The notes below the pieces were generated by a model. It had not been told where the DNA came from, made no database searches, and was given only the letters and a program-made list of their open reading frames with translations. A DNA stretch of 35,747 bases from Ardenticatenia bacterium (GTDB taxonomy: Bacteria > Chloroflexota > Anaerolineae > Ardenticatenales > Ardenticatenaceae), in assembly GCA_030949995.1 (NCBI GenBank), contig JAUZRY010000106.1, positions 1-35,747 of the forward strand. Reading direction: 5' to 3'. Position numbers and translations under genes: made by a program. This document shows, piece after piece, positions 10,034 to 18,659 of the stretch (position 1 is its first letter; each line of letters starts with the position of its first letter).

Positions 10034-10062
10034 ATGATACCAAAAGATGTGAGGGGTGTCAA
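10034..10062 (-). promoter_or_regulatory. Promoter of the hrcA-grpE-dnaK-dnaJ-prmA-rsmE operon
   Basis: On the minus strand, a perfect TTGACA (10062-10057) is followed after 17 nt by TATCAT (10039-10034). The CIRCE starts 3 nt further on, the usual arrangement for HrcA control. Confidence 0.85.
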
Positions 10063-10136
10063 AACGCCTGCTGGGCGAGGCTCCAACGACGGAACAGAAG
10101 TGCCTTCGCCCCTTGTTCGTTACATTGGGGGCGAGT

Positions 10137-10165
10137 TTGGGCCGTTCGCACAGATGGAGTATACT
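10137..10165 (+). promoter_or_regulatory. Possible promoter of the LysM-LCP gene
   Basis: TTGGGC (10137-10142), 17 nt, then TATACT (10160-10165), about 140 nt upstream of the LCP start. The -10 is good and the -35 is partial (4/6). Confidence 0.5.
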
Positions 10166-10306
10166 TGCTCACAGTGAGAAATTTTGGATGGGAGTGAATA
10201 AAGAGCGCTGTGCTGCCGGGGCCTATGTCCCCGGCCAAGTGCTTGGCTGTGCCCGCTTGGACCAACGGCTTCTCCACGGTGTGCTCTTTCGGTTTCTCCC
10301 AGAACT

Positions 10307-11960
10307 ATGGATCATTCTGGACGACGGCGCCGTTTTCACATTTTGGTGCTCATCGCGCTCTTGGTCTGGTTCACCTTCATTGTGGCCGAATTGGGGCGCG
10401 GCAGGACGGTGTTGTTCATAACCTCGGCCTTGGGATTTGACCCCACGCCCACAGCGGGCGCCCAAGTGCTCACCACGCCCACCACGACGCTGCCGGTTGC
10501 GTCGCCAACGGCCACACCGACGCGCTTCCCGTCGCCCACCCCCCCTGCCGTCCATGACCGTGTACGTGGTCCAACCCGGTGACTGGCTCTACGACATCGC
10601 CAGACGTTTCAACACTGATCCCGAGCGCTTGGCTCAAGTCAACGGGATCACCGACACGGACACCTTGGCCGTGGGGCAAGTGCTGTACATTCCAGCCACG
10701 CCCACGGCCACGCCAAGCCCTGAGCCATCGGCAACGCCGGTGCCCACGCCCATCGTCGCCACGCCCGAGCCCAAGCCCACACAGGAAGTGGCGCCCACGC
10801 CCACTTTACCCCCCGTGTGGCCCTTTGGCCCCTCCCAGGAGCCTCCTGACCTGCCCGTTCCTCCCCGGTTGCTCACTGTGCTCCTCTTGGGCGCCGAGGG
10901 CATCACCCACTGGCGCACCGACAGCATCATGTTGGCAATGTACAACCCGGACACGGGGCGTGCGGGCCTGCTCAGCCTGCCCCGCGACCTGTGGGTCGCC
11001 GTGCCCGGTTACGGTTATCGTCGCCTCAACGAGGTGGACTACCTGGCAGAGCGCACTGAGTACCCGGGTGGTGGTCCGGCCCTCCTCCGCCGCGTGTTTC
11101 GGGAGAATTTCGGGCTTCCCTTCGACCACTACGTCCGGGTGCACTTTGACGGGTTTATCCGCACTGTGGACACGCTGGGTGGCGTTGAGGTGGTGGTGGA
11201 TTGTCCCATCGAGGACATCTTCCCCGACCCCACTGACCCAACCCAAACTGTGCACCTGGCCCTCGAGCCGGGTGTGGTACGTCTGGACGGGAAGTTGGCC
11301 CTGCTCTATTCCCGATCCCGGCTGAGCACGACCGACTTCGACCGGGCGCGGCGCCAGCAACAAGTGCTCCAGGGGCTCTGGCAGCAAGTGCGCCAACCTG
11401 AAATGCTGAGCCGGGTTCCCCAGCTTTACGGGAGCCTGCGGGACGCCTTCGTGACGGACTTGTCGCTGGAGGATGTGGTGCGCTTGGCCCAAGTGGCACT
11501 GGACGTGGAGCCCCAGAACGTGGACTTTCTGGTCGTAGCCCCCCCGCTGGTGGAGAACTGGACTACACCAGAGGGGGGAGCCGTGTTGCTGCTCCGGCGG
11601 GAGGAGTTCATCGCCGTCCTGAGCGCCTTCTTGGAGGGCTTGGCCCGGCCGCCTGAACCGGCCGTCGAGCCCACGACGCTCTTGGTGGAGAACCGCACCC
11701 CCTACGCCACTTGGGCCGATGTGGCCAAAAGCCGCGCCGAGTGGGCCGGCGCCCACGTGGTGGACGTCGTTCAGGCCCCCGCCGAAGGGGCCCAGACGCG
11801 CCTGCTGGCCTACCGTGAGCGCCCGGCCACGCTGAGCGCCCTGGTCGAGGCTTTGGCCTTGGGCCCCGACCAGGTGGAGCGCCAGCCCCCACCACAGGAG
11901 ACCACTTCCCCCGACATGCGGCTTATCCTGGGAGACGACTTCGTAGTCTGTCGGCGTTAA
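10307..11960 (+). CDS. Membrane-anchored LysM plus LytR-CpsA-Psr (LCP) protein, one frameshift
   Basis: LCP enzymes transfer undecaprenyl-linked glycopolymers to peptidoglycan or other envelope acceptors, outside the cytoplasmic membrane. Order: cytoplasmic Arg-rich start, one membrane helix (about 11-29), a Thr/Pro-rich linker, a LysM domain (YVVQPGDWLYDIARRF ... LAVGQVLYIP), and a second Pro/Thr linker. The LCP catalytic domain follows (RTDSIMLAMYN, LLSLPRDLWV, FDHYVRVHFDGF, LDGKLALLYSR), then a LytR_C-like tail (LLVENRTPYATWADV). The frame shifts in a C7 run at 10539-10545. Six or nine C would join the membrane anchor to the LysM, giving about 550 residues. A LysM between anchor and LCP domain is not the standard LCP layout. 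It converges on the thiolase gene. Confidence 0.85.
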
Positions 11961-11969
11961 CCAGAGGGC

Positions 11970-13174
11970 TCAATTGCCCAAGTACTCCACGACGGCGGCA
12001 ATGCCCTGCCCTCCGCCAATACACATCGTGCTGAGCGCATACCGGCCACCGCGCTCCCGGAGCTCGTAGAGGGCGCTTAGGGTGATGCGGGCTCCCGTGG
12101 CCCCCAGAGGATGGCCTATGCTGATGCCGCCACCGTTGGGGTTCACCCGTTCACGCTCCAAGCCCAGCTCCCGCTCGACAGCCAAGTATTGGGCGGCGAA
12201 CGCCTCGTTGACCTCGATCACGTCCATATCATCGAGGGTGAGGCCAGCTCGCTTCAGGGCTTGTCGGCTGGCGGGCACCGGGCCAATGCCCATGTACCGG
12301 GGCTCCACGCCGGCCGTGCCCCAGCTCACCAGCCGGCCCAAGGGGCGCAAGCCCTGCTCCTGGGCACGGCCCCACGTGGTCAGCACCACCATGGCCGCGG
12401 CGTCGTTGATGCCGCTGGCGTTGCCGGCCGTGACGATGCCCCCCCCTCACGGAATCGTGCCGGCAAGCGGGCCAGCTTCTCGAGAGAGGTGTCCGGCCGG
12501 ATGTGCTCATCCTGTGTCACCAGGCGAACACGCCCCTTGGGGTCACGCACCTCCACCGGCACGATCTCCTGGGCCAGCCGGCCGCGTTCCTGCGCAGCAG
12601 CGGCCAGACGGTGGCTTCTCAGGGCAAACTCGTCGGCCTCTTGGCGGGTGATGGCGTACTTCTCGGCCAGGTTCTCGGCTGTGTCGGCCATGGAACATCC
12701 CGCGTAGGGGTCATACAGGGCATCCCAGAGCATGTCGCCCACTTGGGCGCGCCCCAGTGGCCACCCGTCGCGCACGCCCCGCAACACAAAGGGGGCCATG
12801 CTCATGTTCTCGGCACCGCCGGCCAGGACAAAGTGAGCTTCGCCCAACATCAGGGCCTTGGCCCCCTGCACAATAGCCTCCAGGCCGGAACCGCACAGCC
12901 GGTTCACAGTGAGCGCCGGGGTCTCGATGGGCAAACCGGCCTTGAGGGCCACGTGGCGGGCCAGGTAGATGGCATCTGCCGAACTCTGAATGACGTTGCC
13001 CACGAACATGGCGTCCACTTGTTGGGGTGCCACTCCTGCCCGCTCCAAGGCCGCGCGCGCGGCGATGGCACCCAGCTCGGTGGCGCTCACCGACTTGAGG
13101 GAGCCCATAAAGGTGCCCACAGGCGTGCGGGCTCCTTCGAGAATGACCACGTCCTTCGGCGTGAGAGAGGTCAT
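11970..13174 (-). CDS. Thiolase (acetyl-CoA C-acyltransferase), one frameshift
   Basis: A type II thiolase that condenses two acetyl-CoA or cleaves 3-ketoacyl-CoA, for fatty-acid or hydroxyalkanoate metabolism. The catalytic Cys is in NRLCGSGLEAI (C94). AENMSMAPFVLRGVR, NEAFAAQYLAVE, the His motif GGGISIGHPLGATGAR and the second Cys motif STMCIGGGQGIA are all present. The frame breaks in a G8 run (12439-12446). Nine G would restore GGGIVTAGNASGIND, the conserved join, for 401 residues, a normal thiolase length. The start ATG 13174 has GGAGGCC upstream. It is the last gene of the ubiE-IMPase-thiolase group, 37 nt after its neighbour. Confidence 0.9.
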
Positions 13175-13211
13175 GATGGCCTCCTTCGTGCTCCTTCACA
13201 GCGAATTGCCA

Positions 13212-14036
13212 CTACTGCTCACGGGCCCGGCGCAGGGCTTCCAGGAAGGCGGGCATTAGCGCCGGCCCCGAGGCCACAGTGCTCGTCTGCCAGGGGTCCC
13301 ACGTTCCACCCTCGACCGTGCGCAGGACGCCGCCGGCCTCCTGGACGATGAGCCCTCCGGCGCCAATGTCCCAGGGAGACATGTAGTACTCCCAATAGCC
13401 GTCCAATCGGCCAGCGGCCACGTAGGCCAAATCCAAGGCCGCGGACCCGGCACGGCGTATCCCCTGAGCCCGCATGACGATCTCGGAGAACTCGGCGATG
13501 TTGTTACGGTCCAACGTTTCCCGCAAGTAGTGAAAGCCGGTGGCGATGATGCACTCCCGCAGCCGTCGGGCAGGGGAGACGTGCAGGCGGTAGAGGCGCT
13601 GTTCCCGTCGCCTTTGCAACCACGCTCCTTGGCCGCGCACGGCCCAGAAGAGCTCGTCCCGCTCCGGTTCGTAGACCACGCCCACCAGTCCAACACGCCC
13701 CTCGTAGAGGGCGATGCTGACGGCGTAGTGGGGCAAGCTGTGGGCGAAGTTGACCGTGCCGTCCAGGGGGTCCACCAGCCAGGTGAAGTGGGAGCCCTCC
13801 TGGTGGCCAGATTCCTCGGCCAGAATGGCATGTTCGGGGAAGTGCAGGCGCAGCCGCTCCACGATGAGGTGCTCACTGGCCCGGTCCGCGTCGGTTACCG
13901 GGTCGATCTCGCTCGACTTGGTCTCCACTGCCAAGGGGCCACCGAAGTAGGCACGCAACACAGCCCCGGCGTCAAGGGCCAAGCGAACGGCAAAGTCGCG
14001 ACAGGCCTTCAGATCCAGTTCAGCCGATGGTGTCAT
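13212..14036 (-). CDS. Inositol monophosphatase family phosphatase
   Basis: A 274-residue Mg-dependent phosphatase of the IMPase/FBPase/CysQ superfamily. Metal-binding motifs are visible: the ILAEES Glu pair (about 72-77), WLVDPLDGTVNF (about 86-97) and SPWDIGAGGLIVQEAGG (about 218-234). The substrate could be inositol-1-phosphate, fructose-1,6-bisphosphate, histidinol phosphate or PAP. Sequence alone does not decide this. The start ATG 14036 has GAGGAGG upstream. It starts 12 nt after the ubiE stop, so the two are probably co-transcribed. Confidence 0.88.
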   Translation of the reverse strand: MTPSAELDLKACRDFAVRLALDAGAVLRAYFGGPLAVETKSSEIDPVTDADRASEHLIVERLRLHFPEHAILAEESGHQEGSHFTWLVDPLDGTVNFAHSLPHYAVSIALYEGRVGLVGVVYEPERDELFWAVRGQGAWLQRRREQRLYRLHVSPARRLRECIIATGFHYLRETLDRNNIAEFSEIVMRAQGIRRAGSAALDLAYVAAGRLDGYWEYYMSPWDIGAGGLIVQEAGGVLRTVEGGTWDPWQTSTVASGPALMPAFLEALRRAREQ

Positions 14037-14048
14037 GGGGATGCCTCC

Positions 14049-14819
14049 TCACTTGACGCCCACGTGGACGGCGATAGCGCCCAACGCCAGGCGGCGGTAG
14101 GCCACTTCACGAAACCCCACGGCCTCCATCAGGCCGGCGAGGGCATCGGGCCGGGGAAAGCGGCGCACCGACGCGGGCAGATACGTGTAGGCGTCTGGGT
14201 CGCCGGCGACCAGGCCGCCCAGCGCCGGCACTACCCATCCGAAGTACACGTCGAAGAGAGCACGAAGACCTGGCCAGGGGGGCGAGGTGATCTCCAGACA
14301 GACAACACGCCCTCCGGGGCGCAACACGCGGTGTTGTTCCGCAAATCCACGGCGGAGGTCGGCCACGTTGCGCATCAGGAAGGCGCTGAGCACGGCGTCA
14401 AAGGTAGCTTCGGCGAAGGGGAGCTGCAAGGCGTCGGCCGCGAGCAGGGCAAGGTGCCCTTGGCCCCGGGCAGCATGTTTGCGCGCGCCCTCCACGAGCA
14501 TGGGCATGGCGAAGTCGGCGCCCACCACGTGGGCTGTGGGCTCCAGCTCCAGCACGGCGAAGGCCAGGTCGCCAGTGCCCGTGGCCAAGTCGAGCACGAG
14601 GGCACCGGGGATGATGTGGGCTTCACGCGCTGCCAGTCGCCGCCACGCCTGATCGCGCCCCAAGCTCATGAGCCGGTTCATCAGGTCATAGCGGCGGGCA
14701 ATGCGCCCGAACATGGTGCGCACATAGGCGGCCTTCTGTTCGCCCTGCAACGCAAGGCGCCACGCGGGGAGATGGGCTTGCCCGCGGGCTGGTGTTGGAG
14801 ATGCCAGTCGGTGTGCCAT
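14049..14819 (-). CDS. ubiE: Demethylmenaquinone/ubiquinone C-methyltransferase (UbiE/MenG)
   Basis: A 256-residue SAM-dependent methyltransferase acting on the last ring methylation of menaquinone (or the matching ubiquinone step). Family signatures are FGRIARRYDLMNRLMSLGRD (about 39-58), the SAM loop LVLDLATGTGDLAFAVLEL, DAVLSAFLMRNVADLRRG and RVLRPGGRVVCLEIT. It supplies the quinone pool that feeds respiration, possibly including the ba3 oxidase in this window. A TACAAT at 14859-14854 on the minus strand may be its -10, but no good -35 is visible. The start ATG 14819 is supported by an AAGGGA ribosome site. Confidence 0.92.
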   Translation of the reverse strand: MAHRLASPTPARGQAHLPAWRLALQGEQKAAYVRTMFGRIARRYDLMNRLMSLGRDQAWRRLAAREAHIIPGALVLDLATGTGDLAFAVLELEPTAHVVGADFAMPMLVEGARKHAARGQGHLALLAADALQLPFAEATFDAVLSAFLMRNVADLRRGFAEQHRVLRPGGRVVCLEITSPPWPGLRALFDVYFGWVVPALGGLVAGDPDAYTYLPASVRRFPRPDALAGLMEAVGFREVAYRRLALGAIAVHVGVK

Positions 14820-14891
14820 GAGCTGTCCCTTACCGTGACCGGAGGGTGTCCGTATTGTAGCGGGAGTTGGCCGAAACGAGAAACCCCTCGG

Positions 14892-17429
14892 TTACCGGGA
14901 CGTATGTACCCAAAGGCGTGTGCCGTCGCTGATGAGTTCCACGTTCCCCTGTGCATCGGTCCGGTAGATACGTGCACCGGCTGCCCGCAAGCGCTCCAAC
15001 ACGTTCTCGTCGGGATGGCCGAAGCGGTTCCGGGCTCCCACGGAGATGAGGGCCACCGCAGGACGCAAGGCCCTCACGAACGCTGATGTGGTTGACGTAG
15101 CGCTGCCGTGGTGGGCTACCTTCAGCACCGCGCAGGGGGCCACCCGCCCTTCGGCCACCAGTTGATGTTCCACTTCAGCCTCGATGTCGCCGGTCAGCAG
15201 GGCGCAGAACCGGCCGTAGCGCACGCGCAGCACCACGGAGTTGTTGTTCTCCTCCGAGTCGTCTTCCCCGCCGGCTGGCGGCCACAGGACCTCCAGGCGC
15301 ACGCCGTGTCCCAAATCGAAAACTTGTCCCTGGGTAGCACGCACCAGGCGTGCGCCTTCGCCATTTCGCACGCGTTCCCATGCCTGGCCCAAGGCCGTGG
15401 TGGGCGGCAGTGTGGGGTCAAGAATGACGCCGACCTGGTAACGGTCCAACAGCTCCGGCAGGCCACCCAAGTGGTCGGCATCTGGATGGGTGAGCACCAC
15501 GAGGTCGAGGGTGCGGTCCCACGGCGGCAGGTGGCGTCCCAAGCGGGTGAGAAGCACTTGAGGGTCCGGTCCACCGTCCACCACCACCTGTTTGCCGTCT
15601 GGTGTACGCAGGAGGATGGCATCTCCCTGACCCACATCGAGGAGCACTAGGTGCAGCCTGCCGTCAGGCCGGTAGGCGACGAGCGCCCAAGGGATCACAG
15701 CAGCCACGATGGCCACGGCCCACCCCACTACCTGCAAGCGCCGGCGCCCCGAGCGCGCCCACGCCCGTAGCCCGGCCCGGTGCTCCGGGTGGCGCGCCAG
15801 CCACCACACGCCGCCCACGGCGGCGTAAAAGACCAACAGGCCGCCGAGGCCTGGTGATGGCACGCGCACTTGGGCGTAGGGCAACCGGGCAGTCCACTCC
15901 ACACCCATCAACGTCCATGTCAGGCCAGCCCAGGGCACCCAGGCCACCAGCCGGCCCAGGGGAAGCCACACCAGGCCGGCCAAGGTGGCCAACCCACCGC
16001 CGAGCATCACCCACGCCTGCACCGGCAGGATGAGGGCGTTCGTGAGCAGAGCGACGATGGAGAGGCGGCCAAAGGCGTAGACGATCAGGGGCGTCGTCAG
16101 CAGTTGGGCTGCCAGGGTGACGACCAGGGCCTCGTTCACGAGGTCGAGGGCACGGCGGCGAATGGTGCCCTGCAGGGGAAAGCGCGCCTCGACCCAAGCC
16201 GTCATCCCGGGCACGAAGAGGATGAGCGCCAGGGTGGCCAGAGCGGAGAGCTGAAAGCCCATGTCGTAGAGCGTGGCCGGCCTGAGCAACGTTATGCCCA
16301 CGGCCGCTGCCCCCAGGGAATTCAGCGCCAGCGAAGCGAGCCCCCACTGGCGCGCGAACACGTAGAGCCCACCCATGATGGCCGCCCGCGTGACCGCCGC
16401 GTCAGCGCCAACCAGCAGAGTGTAGAGGAACACGGCCACCAGGGCAAAGGTGGCTGCCCCCCGCCGGCCCAACATCCGCCGTCCCAGTGCCAGGAAAAGG
16501 CCGGCCAGGATCGATATGTTGAAGCCCGAGATCACCAGAATGTGGGTCGTGCCCGTCGTGTTGAAGCGCTCCATGACCTCGTCGGGGATGCCCCCCTCGA
16601 TGCCGAGCAAGATGCCGTTGAGGAGCGCTGCGTGGGGCTCTGGCAAGAGCAAGGCGTTTGTGCGTGCGGCCCGGCGGCGCAGGGCGTACAGGGCCCGGTA
16701 GAGGGGGAAACCATGTCCGCCGGAGAGGTATTCTACGCGAGCACGCCGCATCTGGCTGAAGATGCCCCGGCGGGCTAAATAAGTGCGGTAATCGAAAGTG
16801 TCAAAGGTCGGCGGCGTCTCCAGGAGGCCGGTCAAGCGCACCCGGTCGCCGTATTGCAGCGCGGGGTAGAGGGGCACTTGAGTGATCAGCGTCCCCCGAA
16901 CAGGAGCTTCTTCGCCGTCGGGGCGCACCAGCCGGTCAGCCATTACCTGAAGTCGCTGGCGGCCGGCGCGGGCTTCGGGATCATTGACCACCACGCCCTC
17001 GACGGTCACCGGCTCCCCGAGGTCATTGTGCGCCCACAGCACATTGCCCCCCGAAGGGGGCTGCGCCCCCCATGCCCGCAGGCCACCCAACACCAGGGCC
17101 ACGCCCGCGCCCAAGGCCAGCATCACGCCGTCGCCCAGGGGGTTGAGCGCCACCAGGGAGCCCCACACCGTGCGGCGCAACGAGGCAGCGCGCCACACCA
17201 TGCCAAGCACGAAGGCCGGCAAGGGGAGCCACCACACCCACAGCGGCCCGGACCACGCCCCGAACGCCGCTATGCCGACCAGCCAAGCGACAGCCAGCCA
17301 CACCAGCGGAGGAAGAGCATATCTCCCCTGTGAAACGGCATCACCTTCTACATCGGCCGTGCCATCTGGAAGACTCATGCTCGTGTCAACCTGTGGCCTG
17401 TGGCAGAAAACTGTGGGCTTCCTCTCCAA
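14892..17429 (-). CDS. comEC: ComEC/Rec2-type DNA internalization protein
   Basis: An 845-residue polytopic protein forming the inner-membrane channel for transforming single-stranded DNA. An N-terminal DUF4131 region has membrane helices and an OB-like soluble part (LITQVPLYPALQYGDRVRLT). The central Competence domain with many helices contains GTTHILVISGFNISILAGLF. The C-terminal metallo-beta-lactamase-like domain has LVLLDVGQGDAILLRT, LTHPDADHLGGL (HxDxDH) and LKVAHHGSATSTT. This indicates a potentially active nuclease domain. The TTG at 17429 gives a longer form, and ATG 17378 (51 nt later) is an alternative start. It lies 18 nt after the DUF123 gene. Confidence 0.94.
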   Translation of the reverse strand: MERKPTVFCHRPQVDTSMSLPDGTADVEGDAVSQGRYALPPLVWLAVAWLVGIAAFGAWSGPLWVWWLPLPAFVLGMVWRAASLRRTVWGSLVALNPLGDGVMLALGAGVALVLGGLRAWGAQPPSGGNVLWAHNDLGEPVTVEGVVVNDPEARAGRQRLQVMADRLVRPDGEEAPVRGTLITQVPLYPALQYGDRVRLTGLLETPPTFDTFDYRTYLARRGIFSQMRRARVEYLSGGHGFPLYRALYALRRRAARTNALLLPEPHAALLNGILLGIEGGIPDEVMERFNTTGTTHILVISGFNISILAGLFLALGRRMLGRRGAATFALVAVFLYTLLVGADAAVTRAAIMGGLYVFARQWGLASLALNSLGAAAVGITLLRPATLYDMGFQLSALATLALILFVPGMTAWVEARFPLQGTIRRRALDLVNEALVVTLAAQLLTTPLIVYAFGRLSIVALLTNALILPVQAWVMLGGGLATLAGLVWLPLGRLVAWVPWAGLTWTLMGVEWTARLPYAQVRVPSPGLGGLLVFYAAVGGVWWLARHPEHRAGLRAWARSGRRRLQVVGWAVAIVAAVIPWALVAYRPDGRLHLVLLDVGQGDAILLRTPDGKQVVVDGGPDPQVLLTRLGRHLPPWDRTLDLVVLTHPDADHLGGLPELLDRYQVGVILDPTLPPTTALGQAWERVRNGEGARLVRATQGQVFDLGHGVRLEVLWPPAGGEDDSEENNNSVVLRVRYGRFCALLTGDIEAEVEHQLVAEGRVAPCAVLKVAHHGSATSTTSAFVRALRPAVALISVGARNRFGHPDENVLERLRAAGARIYRTDAQGNVELISDGTRLWVHTSR

Positions 17430-17447
17430 CGACTCCTAACATCGCCG

Positions 17448-17954
17448 TCAGCCGTTCGGTTCTCCTCCGGCGCCGTGGTGGGCGTCCCCGCCGGCCGCTG
17501 AGGCCATCATGAGGGTGATGGCTCCCCGTCCGAGTGCCACCAGGGGGACAAGCACGTCCGCGGGGGACGTCTCCAGGGCACCGACCAGGAGGTGGGCATG
17601 GCATCCGCTACGGCAATCACTCGCGCCAAATCCTGGCACCGGGACGCAGAAGGCCATGTCGGCCGCCAAGGCCTGGCTCCAGCAGCATTCCAACCTCTTC
17701 CCCGTCGTCCACGCTGCCCAAGCCACGGGCACGGTGCGGCGCAGGTAGTCCACGTGCCATCGGGGCGTCCGCGCCCCGTGCCAATGGCGCCCCACACGTG
17801 CCCGCAGGCCACCGGGCCCAAAGGCGCTGCCCACGTAGACGTAGAGCCCGGGCTCAAACACAAATGTGCCCAAGCGCCCAACGGTGAGGGCGCGCTCGGC
17901 CTGGAGGCGGAAGGCCACCACATATGTGCCGGGCTTCGGGGGACAGCACACCAT
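17448..17954 (-). CDS. DUF123 (GIY-YIG-like) protein
   Basis: A 168-residue protein of the DUF123 family, a compact GIY-YIG-nuclease-like fold of unknown function, found alone or fused to endonuclease III in other organisms. Signatures are PGTYVVAF (GIY-equivalent), VGRLGTFVFEPGLYVYVGSA (YIG-equivalent), RARVGRHW, WHVDYLRR, and a C-terminal GASDCRSGCHAHLL Cys/His cluster. The start ATG 17954 has GGAG upstream. It sits 21 nt after maf and 18 nt before comEC. The neighbourhood suggests a DNA-related role alongside DNA uptake, but this is inference. Confidence 0.82.
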   Translation of the reverse strand: MVCCPPKPGTYVVAFRLQAERALTVGRLGTFVFEPGLYVYVGSAFGPGGLRARVGRHWHGARTPRWHVDYLRRTVPVAWAAWTTGKRLECCWSQALAADMAFCVPVPGFGASDCRSGCHAHLLVGALETSPADVLVPLVALGRGAITLMMASAAGGDAHHGAGGEPNG

Positions 17955-17975
17955 GAACGCTCCACCACGTGCGTG

Positions 17976-18659
17976 TTACCACCGGCGAACTGCCCCGGGC
18001 ATGACCAATTCGGTCAGGGCGCAGTGGTACCCTCCGTAGCGCACCTCGCATTGGGCCGGGAGGGCCTCGGACGGCACCTCCACGCCCAACCGGCGCAGGT
18101 TGCGCACGACGTGGCACATGGGCAATCCCATGACGTTGGCCGGACAGCCCACGACTTTCTCCACCGGCGCGAACTCGGCGTTCTGGATGGCGTAGGCAGC
18201 GGCCTTGTCGAGAGGATCTCCGCTCGCCACGTAGGCGTCGATCTCCTCGTCGCTCATGGGGCGCAGCCAGACGAACGTATCGCACAGTTCGGTAATCATT
18301 TTCCCACTGGCCGCGTTCACCACCGTCACCCCGGTGAGGACCCGGTGGCGCTCCCCTCGGAGGCGTCTCAACATGGCGCCGGCCTCCTCGGGGCCGCGGG
18401 GCTTGCCCAGAATCTCCCCACGGTGCACGACCACGGTGTCGGCCGCCACCACAATGGCACTGTCCAAGTGGGTGGCCACGGCACGCGCCTTTTCCTGGCT
18501 CAGCCGCTGTGGGAAGGCGGCCGGCGGTTCGCCCGGCCGGCGCTCTTCAGGGACGTTGGCGGGACATACATCGAAGGGCAGGCCAAGCAGCGCCATCAGG
18601 TGGCGCCGGCGGGGCGATTGGCTGGCCAACACCAGGCCATATGTTCTCTCTGCGTTCAT
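17976..18659 (-). CDS. maf: Maf-family nucleoside triphosphate pyrophosphatase
   Basis: A 227-residue Maf/HAM1-fold enzyme that hydrolyses dTTP/UTP or modified nucleotides to monophosphates (house-cleaning). Motifs are LVLASQSPRRRHLM (about 9-22), QEKARAV, IVVAADTVV and the later PLDKAAAYAIQ with VVGCPANVMGLP. It is slightly longer than the usual 190-205 because of a C-terminal extension (EVRYGGYHCALTELVMPGAV). Its ATG overlaps the M48 stop in an ATGA junction, so translation is coupled. Confidence 0.92.
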   Translation of the reverse strand: MNAERTYGLVLASQSPRRRHLMALLGLPFDVCPANVPEERRPGEPPAAFPQRLSQEKARAVATHLDSAIVVAADTVVVHRGEILGKPRGPEEAGAMLRRLRGERHRVLTGVTVVNAASGKMITELCDTFVWLRPMSDEEIDAYVASGDPLDKAAAYAIQNAEFAPVEKVVGCPANVMGLPMCHVVRNLRRLGVEVPSEALPAQCEVRYGGYHCALTELVMPGAVRRW

